Shown piece after piece: positions 6,944 to 15,449 of a stretch of 32,717 nucleotides of DNA; within the stretch, counting starts at the first letter, position 1; each line of letters opens with the position of its first letter. Source of the stretch: Prevotella sp. UBA3288 (lineage in GTDB: Bacteria; Bacteroidota; Bacteroidia; Bacteroidales; Bacteroidaceae); NCBI GenBank assembly GCA_002361655.1, contig DETM01000035.1:1-32717 (forward strand). Reading direction: 5' to 3'. The notes beneath the pieces are model-generated. The model was given only the letters and a program-made list of their open reading frames with translations. It was not told the origin of the DNA and searched no databases. The position numbers were made by a program, and so were the translations under genes.

Positions 6944-8204
6944 GATATGGGCCACGGCCCGCCGCAACAAACTGCGCACGACGCTGACCGGCTTCGCGGT
7001 GGCATGGGGCATCTTCATGCTGATAGTGCTGCTGGGTGCCGGCAACGGACTGATCAATGCGCAGTTGAACCAGAGCACCCGCTTTCTGAGCAGTTCGATG
7101 GTGGTCTTCGGCGGCGAGACCTCCATGGCCTACAACGGACTGAAGGAGGGCCGCGACATCAGACTGCAGGAGCGCGACATCGCCACCACCGCTTCGGAGT
7201 TCAAAGGCACCATCGACGAGGTGGGCGCACAGTATCGCACCATGGGCATCGTCAGTCTGGGGCAGCAGTACCTGAACGCCTCGCTGGCGGGTGTCTATCC
7301 CAACCATATAAAAATAGATAAGGTGGAGATGCTCTACGGACGGTTTGTCAACGACATTGATATCAGCGAGAAGCGCAAGGTGCTCGTGCTGAGCAACAAG
7401 CAGGCGCAGGAGTTGATGGGCATCTCGTCGCTTACGGCAGCACCACAGCAAACGGCCCGGCTCATCGGCCAATACGTGAAGGTGGGCAACTTTGCCTTCA
7501 AGGTGGTGGGCATCTACAAGGAGCAGGAGAACGGACGGGCCGATATGTTCTCTTCCTACAGCACCATCAAGTCCATCTATGGTGCGAAGACCGACGATGC
7601 GGGACGCATAGAGTTCACCTTCCACGGTCTGACGACGGAAGAGGCCAACGAGGCTTTCGAGAAGGAATACCGTCAGCGCATCAACGCCAGCCACCAGGCA
7701 CATCCCGACGACGAGAGTGCCATCTGGACGTGGAACCGCTACACGCAGAACTTGCAGATGGAGAGGGGCATCGGCATCATCCGCACCGCCCTGTGGGTAG
7801 TGGGACTCTTCACACTGCTGAGTGGCATTGTGGGCGTGAGCAACATCATGCTCATCACCGTAAAGGAGCGCACCCATGAGTTCGGCATCCGAAAGGCCAT
7901 CGGTGCTAAGCCTTGGTCGGTGCTGAAACTTATTATCATTGAGAGCATCGTCATCACCACCATCTTCGGCTATGTCGGCATGTTGCTGGGTATCGCCGCC
8001 AACGAATATATGGATGCCACGCTGGGACACGAGAAGATAGACACGGGTCTGTTCAAGGCCACGATGTTCGTCAATCCCACGGTGGGCCTCGATGTGTGCG
8101 TCGAAGCCACACTGGTCATGGTTATTGCCGGCACCATAGCCGGACTGATACCCGCCTATAAGGCATCGCGCATTCGTCCTATTGAAGCATTAAGAGCCGA
8201 CTGA
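6927..8204 (+). CDS. MacB/FtsX-type ABC permease, first paralogue
   Basis: This 425-aa inner-membrane permease has one N-terminal helix (about residues 21-41, after ARRNKLRTTLTGFAVAWGIF). A large periplasmic MacB_PCD-like domain follows to about residue 280. Three C-terminal helices make up the FtsX domain, with the typical VSNIMLITVKERTHEFGIRKAIGA and the terminal RPIEALRAD. It overlaps the ATPase gene by 17 bp and ends 1 bp before the second permease. The two permeases share the family fold but differ clearly, so a heterodimer with the single ATPase is likely. Confidence 0.92.
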   Translation: MELLNEIWATARRNKLRTTLTGFAVAWGIFMLIVLLGAGNGLINAQLNQSTRFLSSSMVVFGGETSMAYNGLKEGRDIRLQERDIATTASEFKGTIDEVGAQYRTMGIVSLGQQYLNASLAGVYPNHIKIDKVEMLYGRFVNDIDISEKRKVLVLSNKQAQELMGISSLTAAPQQTARLIGQYVKVGNFAFKVVGIYKEQENGRADMFSSYSTIKSIYGAKTDDAGRIEFTFHGLTTEEANEAFEKEYRQRINASHQAHPDDESAIWTWNRYTQNLQMERGIGIIRTALWVVGLFTLLSGIVGVSNIMLITVKERTHEFGIRKAIGAKPWSVLKLIIIESIVITTIFGYVGMLLGIAANEYMDATLGHEKIDTGLFKATMFVNPTVGLDVCVEATLVMVIAGTIAGLIPAYKASRIRPIEALRAD

Positions 8205-8205
8205 C

Positions 8206-9453
8206 ATGAGACTGGATATTGATACATACCGCGAGATACTCGACACGCTGACCAGGAACAAGAGCCGTTCGTTTCTGACGGGATTCGGCGTATTCTGGGG
8301 TGTCTTCATGTTGGTGGCCCTCATCGGGGGCGGACAGGGCATGAAGGAAATGCTCAACAGCAATTTCGAAGGCTTTGCCACCAACTCGGCCATGATCTGG
8401 GCCCAGCCTACGTCGAAAGCCTACAAGGGCTTCCGCAAGGGGCGACTGTGGAATATGGAATACCGCGACGTGGACAAGTTGCGCCAGCGCATTCCTGAAC
8501 TCGACGTGGTGTCGCCCATGCTGTTCACCAACGACGGAACGGCCTATTACGGCGACCGCAAGACCTCGGTAAGCATCAACGGCGTGCTGCCCGCCTATCA
8601 GCAGATCAACAGTCCGATGCTGTTCTACGGCCGCTACCTGAACGATATGGACATCGCCGGTAAGCGCAAAGTGTGTGTCATCGGCAAGAAAACCTACAAG
8701 GAACTCTTCCCTGGCGGGGGCGACCCTTGCGGCAAGTTCATCCGCGTAGACTCTATCTACTATCAGATAGTGGGTGTAGACTATAACGTGTCGGGCGGCG
8801 TGTCGTTCGGAGGCGAGGCCGGCACCATCATGCTGCTACCCATCACGCTGATGCAGCAGACCTACAACCGCGGCAATGAGGTGGACATGATTTCTGTCAC
8901 AGGAAAGCCGGGTGTGGTGATGAGTACGCTGGCACCGAAAATACGTGAGGTCATCGGGCGCAGCCATCTGGTAGACCCCACCGACGAGCAGGGCATCATG
9001 GTCTTCAACACCGAGGTGCTGTTCCAGTTGCTCGACTCGCTCTTCCGTGGTGTCAACTTCCTCATCTGGCTCGTCGGACTGGGCACGCTGCTGGCCGGTG
9101 CCATCGGTGTGTCGAACATCATGATGGTCACTGTAAAGGAGAGAACTATTGAGATAGGCATCCGTCGTGCCATTGGAGCCACGCCCCGCATGATTCTCTC
9201 GCAGATCATCTCTGAGAGCATCGTGCTCACCATGGTGGCCGGCATGAGCGGTATTCTCTTCGGTGTGCTCATCCTGCAGATGCTAGAACTGGGCAATACC
9301 GAAGACGGCATCGTGGCGGCCCATTTCCAGGTGGACTTCTGGACGGCGGTCTCTGCTGCTGCCGCCATTGCTGTGATGGGTGTGCTGGCAGGACTGGCTC
9401 CCGCCGCCCGTGCCATGAGTATCAAGCCGGTTGATGCCATGCGAGACGAGTGA
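8206..9453 (+). CDS. MacB/FtsX-type ABC permease, second paralogue
   Basis: This 415-aa protein has the same architecture as its neighbour: an N-terminal helix after TRNKSRSFLTGFGVFWGVF, a periplasmic domain, and an FtsX domain with VSNIMMVTVKERTIEIGIRRAIGA. It ends IKPVDAMRDE. It starts 1 bp after the first permease stop and has a weakly conserved, Gly-rich periplasmic domain (for example GGVSFGGEAGT). The gene is followed immediately by a 9-bp repeat array that separates it from the membrane-fusion protein gene. Confidence 0.92.
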   Translation: MRLDIDTYREILDTLTRNKSRSFLTGFGVFWGVFMLVALIGGGQGMKEMLNSNFEGFATNSAMIWAQPTSKAYKGFRKGRLWNMEYRDVDKLRQRIPELDVVSPMLFTNDGTAYYGDRKTSVSINGVLPAYQQINSPMLFYGRYLNDMDIAGKRKVCVIGKKTYKELFPGGGDPCGKFIRVDSIYYQIVGVDYNVSGGVSFGGEAGTIMLLPITLMQQTYNRGNEVDMISVTGKPGVVMSTLAPKIREVIGRSHLVDPTDEQGIMVFNTEVLFQLLDSLFRGVNFLIWLVGLGTLLAGAIGVSNIMMVTVKERTIEIGIRRAIGATPRMILSQIISESIVLTMVAGMSGILFGVLILQMLELGNTEDGIVAAHFQVDFWTAVSAAAAIAVMGVLAGLAPAARAMSIKPVDAMRDE

Positions 9454-9463
9454 GGCGGTTAAT

Positions 9464-9508
9464 GAGGCTAATGGGGCCAATGAGGCCAATGATGCAAATA
9501 GGGCCAAT
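9464..9508 (+). repeat. 9-bp repeat array (GGGGCYAAT type) between permease and fusion-protein genes
   Basis: Five 9-nt units run without gaps: GAGGCTAAT, GGGGCCAAT, then GAGGCCAAT, GATGCAAAT and AGGGCCAAT. Degenerate copies flank them at about 9452-9463 and 9509-9514. The array begins just after the permease TGA. It contains no stop in the frame of the downstream gene. Confidence 0.85.
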
Positions 9509-9550
9509 AGGCCCCACAAGAGAAAAAAAACAACAACAAGCGAAAACAAT

Positions 9551-10663
9551 ATGAAAAAGTACATCAAATTATTCATCGCTGCCATCGTGGCACTGATTTT
9601 CATCGGAACATTCGTGTTCCTCTGGCAGAAGAGCCAGCCGAAGGAGATTGTCTACTCAGAGTTCACTCCCGAGAAGAAGGACCTGCAGAAGACCACCATC
9701 ATCACGGGCAAGATAGAGCCCCGCAATGAGGTGAACATCAAACCGCAGATCAGTGGCATCATCGCCGAACTGATGAAAGAGCCCGGCGACCGTGTGCAGC
9801 AAGGTGAGGTGATAGCCCGGGTCAAGGTGATACCCGACATGGGACAACTGTCGAGTGCCGAAAGTCGTGTGCGACTGGCTGACATCAACCTGAAACAGGT
9901 GGAGAAAGACTATGCCCGCACACAGAATCTGCATGAGCAGAAACTGGTGAGCGATGAGGAGTTTGAGAAGGCGCGCCAGCAACTCAAACAGGCTCAGGAG
10001 GAGAAAGCGGCTGCCGCCGATGCCCTTCAGGTGGTGCGCGACGGTGTGTCGAAGTCGAACGCTTCGGCATCGTCAACGCTCATTCGCTCGACCATTAGCG
10101 GCATCATACTCGACATCCCGGTGAAGGTGGGCAACTCGGTCATCAACAGCAACACGTTCAATGACGGTACGACCATCGCCATCGTGGCCAATATGCAGGA
10201 CCTTATCTTCCGGGGCAATATCGACGAGACCGAGGTGGGACAACTGAACATCGGCGTACCGATGAAGATCACCATCGGTGCGCTACAGGACTTGCAGTTC
10301 GATGCTACGCTGGAGTACATCTCGCCCAAGGCAACGGAGAGCAACGGTGCCAACCAGTTTGAGATCAAGGCTGCCGTGGTAGTCCCTGCCGATGGCAAGA
10401 TTCGTTCGGGCTATTCGGCCAATGCCGAGATAGTGCTGGCTCAGGCCACTCAGGTGCTCAGCGTGCCGGAGAGCGCCATAGAGTTCAGCGGCGACTCTAC
10501 TTTCGTATATGTTCTCAATGGCGAAGGGCCGCAGAAGCAGTACGACCGTCAGCCTGTGGTCACCGGCCTGAGCGATGGTGTGAACATAGAGATTAAGCAA
10601 GGCCTTACTGCCGACCAGAAGGTGCGCGGCCCGCAAATCATCACCGACGACCAAAAAGACTAA
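9551..10663 (+). CDS. Periplasmic membrane-fusion protein (MacA/HlyD family)
   Basis: This 370-aa adaptor links the inner-membrane MacB-type complex to the outer-membrane channel. It has an N-terminal anchor helix (about residues 5-25). A biotinyl-lipoyl-like half motif, NIKPQISGIIAELMKEPGDRVQQGEVIARV, precedes a coiled-coil hairpin (about residues 100-160). The second lipoyl half is STISGIILDIPVKVGNSV, followed by beta-barrel domains. The start MKKYIKLF at 9551 is preferred, with an A-rich leader. The frame is open back to an ATG at 9431 inside the permease gene, through the 9-bp array, so a 40-residue cytoplasmic extension cannot be excluded. The TolC-like gene starts 5 bp downstream. Confidence 0.9.
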   Translation: MKKYIKLFIAAIVALIFIGTFVFLWQKSQPKEIVYSEFTPEKKDLQKTTIITGKIEPRNEVNIKPQISGIIAELMKEPGDRVQQGEVIARVKVIPDMGQLSSAESRVRLADINLKQVEKDYARTQNLHEQKLVSDEEFEKARQQLKQAQEEKAAAADALQVVRDGVSKSNASASSTLIRSTISGIILDIPVKVGNSVINSNTFNDGTTIAIVANMQDLIFRGNIDETEVGQLNIGVPMKITIGALQDLQFDATLEYISPKATESNGANQFEIKAAVVVPADGKIRSGYSANAEIVLAQATQVLSVPESAIEFSGDSTFVYVLNGEGPQKQYDRQPVVTGLSDGVNIEIKQGLTADQKVRGPQIITDDQKD

Positions 10664-10668
10664 GCGCT

Positions 10669-12000
10669 ATGAAGTTATCTATTGTCCTGTTTGCTGCGAT
10701 ACTATCGCAGCCCCTCTTCCATCAGTCTCTCCACGCCCAGACTCCCTGGACGCTCAGGCAGTGTTGCGACTATGCTGTAGAACATAATATCAGCGTGAAG
10801 CAATCTGAGAATCAGCGCCAGCGTCAGGAGGTGCTTCTTTCCACCGCCCGCAACCAGCGGTTGCCTGACCTTAGTGCCAGTGCCAACCAGAACTTCTCGT
10901 TCGGTCGCGGCCTGACGGCGGAGAATACCTATTCGAACACCAACACACAGTCGACATCCTTCTCGTTGGGAACTAGCGTGCCCCTCTTCACGGGCTTCCA
11001 GATTCCCAACAATATCAAACAGAGTCGGCTGAATCTGGAGGCCGCTACGCAGGAGTTGGAGAAAGCCAAGAACGATGTTCGTACACAAGTGGCACAAGCC
11101 TACGTACAAATATTATATAATATGGAAATTAGCGATGTGGCCCATCGGCAGGTCAGCATCGACTCGGCCCAGGTGGCTCGTTTGCAGGTCTTGCTGGAAG
11201 TGGGACGTGCCAGCGAGGCCCAACTGGCTCAGCAAAAGGCGACGATGGCACAGAGCCAACTCACCGCCACGCAGGCCGCCAACAACTTACAGTTGGCTAT
11301 CCTCTCGTTGACACAGTTGCTCGAACTGCCATCGCCCGACGGGTTTACAATTGTTCGTCCGGCAGTTCCCGTTGACGGTTCTTGGTCGGTTGCCACAACC
11401 CCTGATGAAATCTATGCAGAGGCCTTGGCCGTGAAACCGGAGGTGCAGGCTCAGCAACTGCGTCTGCGCTCCAGTGAGACCGGCATCAAGTTGGCCCGTG
11501 CCGGCTATCTTCCCACGTTGTCGTTCAATGCCGGGTTGGGTTCCAACTATTATAAGACTTCCGGCTTTGCGGCCAAGAGTTTCGGTGAGCAGATGAAAAA
11601 CAATTTCAGTCAGTATCTGGGTCTGAGTCTGAATATCCCCATCTTCAACCGCTTCCAGACACGCAACAGCATCCGCTCGGCCAAGATAGACTTTGACAAC
11701 CAACAGTTGGCGTTGGACAACACGAAGAAGACGCTCTACAAGGAGATACAACAAGCCTACTATAACACCGTTGGTGCGCAGCAGAAACTGAAGAGCAGCG
11801 AAGAGGCACTGAAGAGCAGCGAGACTGCCTTCCAACTGATGCAGGCCAAATATGAGAATGGCAAGGCTACCATCACCGAGTTCAATGAAGCCAAAAACAA
11901 CTATCTGAAGTCAGAGAGCGACCTCACCGAGGCCCGCTACGAATACCTCTATCAGCAGGCTCTCATTCAGTTCTATCGCGGCAAGGAACTTCAGTTCTGA
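10669..12000 (+). CDS. TolC-like outer-membrane efflux channel protein
   Basis: This 443-aa protein has a Sec signal peptide ending near LHAQ (about residue 24). Two OEP-type repeats follow, rich in Gln/Ala coiled-coil helices, typical of TolC trimers that form a beta-barrel plus a periplasmic alpha-barrel. Typical stretches are PDLSASANQNFSFGRG near the N-terminus and SFGEQMKNNFSQYLGLSLNIPIF in the second half. No lipobox Cys is seen after the signal peptide. It closes the efflux operon and provides the exit duct for the MacB-like pump. Confidence 0.92.
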   Translation: MKLSIVLFAAILSQPLFHQSLHAQTPWTLRQCCDYAVEHNISVKQSENQRQRQEVLLSTARNQRLPDLSASANQNFSFGRGLTAENTYSNTNTQSTSFSLGTSVPLFTGFQIPNNIKQSRLNLEAATQELEKAKNDVRTQVAQAYVQILYNMEISDVAHRQVSIDSAQVARLQVLLEVGRASEAQLAQQKATMAQSQLTATQAANNLQLAILSLTQLLELPSPDGFTIVRPAVPVDGSWSVATTPDEIYAEALAVKPEVQAQQLRLRSSETGIKLARAGYLPTLSFNAGLGSNYYKTSGFAAKSFGEQMKNNFSQYLGLSLNIPIFNRFQTRNSIRSAKIDFDNQQLALDNTKKTLYKEIQQAYYNTVGAQQKLKSSEEALKSSETAFQLMQAKYENGKATITEFNEAKNNYLKSESDLTEARYEYLYQQALIQFYRGKELQF

Positions 12001-12038
12001 AAAAGGGCGACTGTCGTCTTCTGGTGGTAAGAAGGAAA

Positions 12039-13775
12039 CTATCTGACGATGAATTTCTTGCCCTGATGGATATACAGTCCTTTCTGGCAGGGAACTCCCG
12101 TCAGTCGGCGACCGTCCAGTGTGTACCAGACGTTGTCGGTTTCTTTCATTGTTGCCCTGGTGGCTTCAATGTTGGTCGTGAGGCTGGCTACCTTGAAGTT
12201 GTCTGTATAGAGGTTCAGTTCGGCTGTCGCAGTTGGCTTTTCCAAGAGTTTCAGGCCGACGGTGAGGGTGCCTGGCGACGAGAGCGTTGTGGTCACCTCC
12301 GTTTCGTAGGCAGTACCCCAGTCAGATGTGGCAGACACGAGTTGTGTGTCGTCGTTGGCAAAGAGATACACTCCTTCGTAGTCGGTATGTACTGCGGCGC
12401 TGACACGATAGGTGCCGGTCGGCATGTTCTCTTGGCTCTGCCAGACGATGTTGCCTGCAGGGAGGTTGCTGACGTGTTCGCACCAGCCCTGCAGCAGATA
12501 GCCGCTACAGAGCGACGAGTGCCACTGGTCTTTTTGCTTTGGCCAGGGGCCGGAAGTCCCCCATCCGTCGTAGTTGATGGTCCATGCGATGTTGGTCTCA
12601 CCATTCTCGAAGTCCATATTCACAAACTGCCCGGTAACATCGGTCTCTTGCTCAGCCTCTTTGCTGTCCACGAACTTCTTCAGTTCGTAGAAGGCGGCAT
12701 AGGGTGCTCCGCTGTTGTGATTGTAGAGGCCTGCATTCCAGTATTTCGGTGTGACATTGGCGTTGCCGTTGTCTTCCATCCACCACCAGAACAGGCCGGT
12801 CACCTTGTCGTGCTTGCTGAGAGTGGCGATAAGGTCTGCTGTAAACTGACGCTGCCCTTCCTCTGTCAGCGGATAGGTGGCGGTATAGTCATACTCTGTA
12901 CCGATGCTCCATTTGTAGCCGTAGCCGGTCTCGACTATCATGATGTCCTTGCCGTAGTTCTTGTTTTCCAGACTGTTGAGCGCTGTCTCCAGTTTTGCCA
13001 GGTTCCCGTGATGGTCAGGATAATAGGAGAGTCCGATGATGTCGTAGTCCACGCTGTTGCTCTTCATGCGGTCGAAGAAGTCCGTGAGTACACCAGTGTT
13101 GGGCACACGCTCGCTGTGGAGAACGATTTTGGCATTGGGACACTCATCGCGACAGGCTTTGGCGGCCTGTTTAAGTAAGTTGTAGAAGCGAGTCCAGTTG
13201 GCCGCAGGGCTGTTGGTATAGCAGCGCAGGGGATTGCTGCTGCCTTGGGCTCCCCACAGCATACCATAAGAGATTTCGTTGCCAATCTGGATGAAGTCGG
13301 GAGCGGCATTGTCAGCCTTCATTTTGTTCAGGCAGTCCTTGGTGTACTCGTACACCTTGATGGCCAGCTCTGTGTCGTTCATGCTTTTCCAGGCATCGGG
13401 AGTCCACTGGTTCGACGGGTCGGCCCAGATGTCGCTATAGTGGAAGTCGACCATCAGGCTCATGCCTGCCGCCTTGATACGCTTGCCCAGGGCTTTGACA
13501 TAGTCGAGGTTCTGACACACGGCTTTGTCGGTACTTGCAGAAGGGTCAACAAACAGACGAACGCGCATGGCATTGAGGCCGGCGTCCTTAAAGAAAGTCA
13601 ATGGCTGGACGGCTGTGCCGTTCTTGTCTTTGTAGACGACTCCTGCTTCTTCATATTTCGTCAGCATGGAGATATCGCCGCCAACAAAACGCGTGGCAGA
13701 CTGTACTGCAGACTGTGCTTGTACAGCAAGCGAGGCGAGCAGCAGGAAAAGGGTTAGAGTCAGTTTCTTTTTCAT
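12039..13775 (-). CDS. Secreted GH53 endo-beta-1,4-galactanase (arabinogalactan galactosidase)
   Basis: GH53 enzymes cleave beta-1,4-galactan side chains of pectin. The 578-aa protein has a signal peptide ending near AVQAQ (residues 1-21). A GH53 barrel spans about residues 30-370, with the acid/base Glu167 in IGNEISYGMLWG and the nucleophile Glu282 in MIVETGYGY. A beta-sandwich, carbohydrate-binding-like region follows (about 385-535). The tail contains WYTLDGRR and KGLYIHQGKKF, resembling the short C-terminal segment common in exported Bacteroidales proteins. No SusC/SusD pair, regulator or second glycosidase is next to it, so it is not in a visible polysaccharide-utilisation locus. It converges with the TolC-like gene, 38 bp apart. 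Confidence 0.9.
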   Translation of the reverse strand: MKKKLTLTLFLLLASLAVQAQSAVQSATRFVGGDISMLTKYEEAGVVYKDKNGTAVQPLTFFKDAGLNAMRVRLFVDPSASTDKAVCQNLDYVKALGKRIKAAGMSLMVDFHYSDIWADPSNQWTPDAWKSMNDTELAIKVYEYTKDCLNKMKADNAAPDFIQIGNEISYGMLWGAQGSSNPLRCYTNSPAANWTRFYNLLKQAAKACRDECPNAKIVLHSERVPNTGVLTDFFDRMKSNSVDYDIIGLSYYPDHHGNLAKLETALNSLENKNYGKDIMIVETGYGYKWSIGTEYDYTATYPLTEEGQRQFTADLIATLSKHDKVTGLFWWWMEDNGNANVTPKYWNAGLYNHNSGAPYAAFYELKKFVDSKEAEQETDVTGQFVNMDFENGETNIAWTINYDGWGTSGPWPKQKDQWHSSLCSGYLLQGWCEHVSNLPAGNIVWQSQENMPTGTYRVSAAVHTDYEGVYLFANDDTQLVSATSDWGTAYETEVTTTLSSPGTLTVGLKLLEKPTATAELNLYTDNFKVASLTTNIEATRATMKETDNVWYTLDGRRLTGVPCQKGLYIHQGKKFIVR

Positions 13776-13806
13776 ATTTAGGTGGTTAGAAGTTCTGTTC
13801 AGCGTG

Positions 13807-13814
13807 CAAAGTTA
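13807..13814 (-). promoter_or_regulatory. -7 box of the GH53 gene
   Basis: TAACTTTG on the minus strand matches TAnnTTTG and is followed by CACG, 31 bp before ATG 13775. No clear -33 TTTG is seen at the expected distance. Confidence 0.55.
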
Positions 13815-14066
13815 CGAAAAAAGACTGACTATAGAAAGCAATCAAGTTGTTTTTTTTTCGCTCACCCAGGTAATAGACGCCGTTAGTGGTGGCCGTTTTG
13901 AAATCTCCTGTAAAAATTTGATAGTACAAAAGGGGAACAAAGCCTGCGGCAAGAAAGTTTGCGGGTATCAGACAATGAATCGGACACCATTTCGTTATAT
14001 ATATAACCTGTTGGTTGAATAATAATGCATACTTAACTATATATAATAAGGTGTATAGATAAAAGG
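13815..14066. other. Intergenic region between GH53 and comEC, about 250 bp
   Basis: No convincing gene is seen here. A plus-strand ORF ending at 14022 has no recognisable features. Position 13994-14007 is a perfect palindrome, GTTATATATATAAC. The last 70 bp before comEC are very AT-rich (TATATA tracts). No TAnnTTTG box could be assigned to comEC with confidence. Confidence 0.5.
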
Positions 14067-15449
14067 ATGGACCTGCCGATCAGACATCATGTGCCTTTGT
14101 TGGGACCGGCTGTCAGTATGATAGCGGGCATCTTCGTCATGACCTACAGTCCTCTGACCTGGCCGGTACTCCCCTTGCTGGCAGTTTGCATCGTGGTAAC
14201 CTGTCTGTTTTCGCGCTGGCCGTTGACTCAGACCGCCTTACTGAAGGTCGACTTCCTGCTGGTGGGGATGGCCCTTGTGCAGTGTCAGCCGCCACCGGTC
14301 AATGCGTTTCAGACTTCAGAGGCTGTCGTGGTGTCGGAACCGGTGGAGAAACCGAAGACCATCGCTGTCGACCTGTTGCTGCCACAGAGCGGGCAGCGTC
14401 TTCGCCGTTATATCTGGAAAGACGAGCAAAGCCGCTCCTTGCAACTGGGTGATGCACTGATTCTGAAACAAGTGGGCGATGGTTTTGTGTCGCGCCATGA
14501 CTGGCAGAGGGGCGGTGACGGCTATCGTCAGATGGGACGGGTGCAGCGTGTCCGGTTGCAGTTTCTTCGCTGGCGGCACGACCTGTTGGAGCGTTACCGG
14601 CAGACCCCGATGGAGGATGAGGCCTATGCTGTGCTAGCCGCGATGACGCTGGGCGATAAGTCGGCACTGACAAGGGAGTTGCGGGAAACCTATTCGGTGA
14701 CCGGTGCCTCTCATGTGCTGGCCCTCAGCGGTCTGCATCTCGGCATCATTTTTATGTTGCTCAACGGCTTGACGCTGGGACGGCGGCGGTTCTGGTTGTC
14801 ACAGGTTATCATCGTGCTCTGCATCTGGGCTTTCGCTTTTCTCACAGGCCTGCCGCCCAGTATGGTCCGGTCGGCTACGATGCTCAGTATCTATGCCGTC
14901 TTTTCCGTTGGCGGTCGTGGCAGGGCTTCGCTCAACCTGCTATGCTTTGCTGCCATGATCATCCTGTTGGCCGATCCTGCGTCCTTGTTCGATGTAGGTT
15001 TTCAACTGTCGTTCATGGCTGTGCTTAGCATCTTGCTCTTCCTGCCATTGATAGAGGTGTTCTGGCCGGTAAAGCATTGGTTGCTGCGATGGGTGCGCAG
15101 TATGGTTGGCGTGTCGGTGGCTGCCCAGTTGGGGGTGGCTCCGCTGATAGCCTTCTACTTTGGCCGTTTTTCTACCTATTTCCTGCTGACGAACTTTATC
15201 GTCATACCTGTGGTGACGGTCATCCTTTATGGAGCGCTGTCGGTGGTACTCTTTCCTTCGCTGGGCATCTGGCTGGCAGCGATAGTCCGACTATTGAATA
15301 AGGCACTTGGGTGGATAGCCCAAATGCCTTATGCCAGTATCGAAGACCTGCACCCGTCGGTGCTTCAGGTCGTTCTGATGTATGTGGTGGTTTTGTTAAT
15401 CTATCTCATCACATCACGCCTAGCCAACGCAAGATGTCATTCAGATTAG
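14067..15449 (+). CDS. comEC: ComEC/Rec2 family membrane protein (competence channel domain)
   Basis: ComEC forms the inner-membrane channel for DNA uptake in transformation. The 460-aa protein has hydrophobic N-terminal helices (about residues 12-70). A DUF4131-like soluble region follows, then the Competence domain from about residue 190 with SVTGASHVLALSGLHLGI, FAFLTGLPPSMVRSATM and FDVGFQLSFMAVLSI. It ends after the last helices without the metallo-beta-lactamase-like nuclease domain of full-length ComEC, so it is a channel-only form. Its 3' end overlaps rseP, on the other strand, by 41 bp. Whether it mediates uptake here is unknown. Confidence 0.88.
   Translation: MDLPIRHHVPLLGPAVSMIAGIFVMTYSPLTWPVLPLLAVCIVVTCLFSRWPLTQTALLKVDFLLVGMALVQCQPPPVNAFQTSEAVVVSEPVEKPKTIAVDLLLPQSGQRLRRYIWKDEQSRSLQLGDALILKQVGDGFVSRHDWQRGGDGYRQMGRVQRVRLQFLRWRHDLLERYRQTPMEDEAYAVLAAMTLGDKSALTRELRETYSVTGASHVLALSGLHLGIIFMLLNGLTLGRRRFWLSQVIIVLCIWAFAFLTGLPPSMVRSATMLSIYAVFSVGGRGRASLNLLCFAAMIILLADPASLFDVGFQLSFMAVLSILLFLPLIEVFWPVKHWLLRWVRSMVGVSVAAQLGVAPLIAFYFGRFSTYFLLTNFIVIPVVTVILYGALSVVLFPSLGIWLAAIVRLLNKALGWIAQMPYASIEDLHPSVLQVVLMYVVVLLIYLITSRLANARCHSD

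Noticed and set aside
6933..8030. A 365-codon minus-strand ORF opposite the first permease
   Set aside because: It is a shadow of the high-GC coding strand. The permease motifs are clear, and the antisense protein is a His/Val/Gln-rich, featureless sequence.
13994..14007. Palindrome GTTATATATATAAC as an operator site
   Set aside because: An AT-alternating tract forms palindromes easily by chance. No half-site or neighbouring regulator supports it.
13666..14022. A 118-codon plus-strand ORF between GH53 and comEC
   Set aside because: Its first part is antisense to the GH53 signal peptide, the rest is intergenic sequence with no recognisable features.
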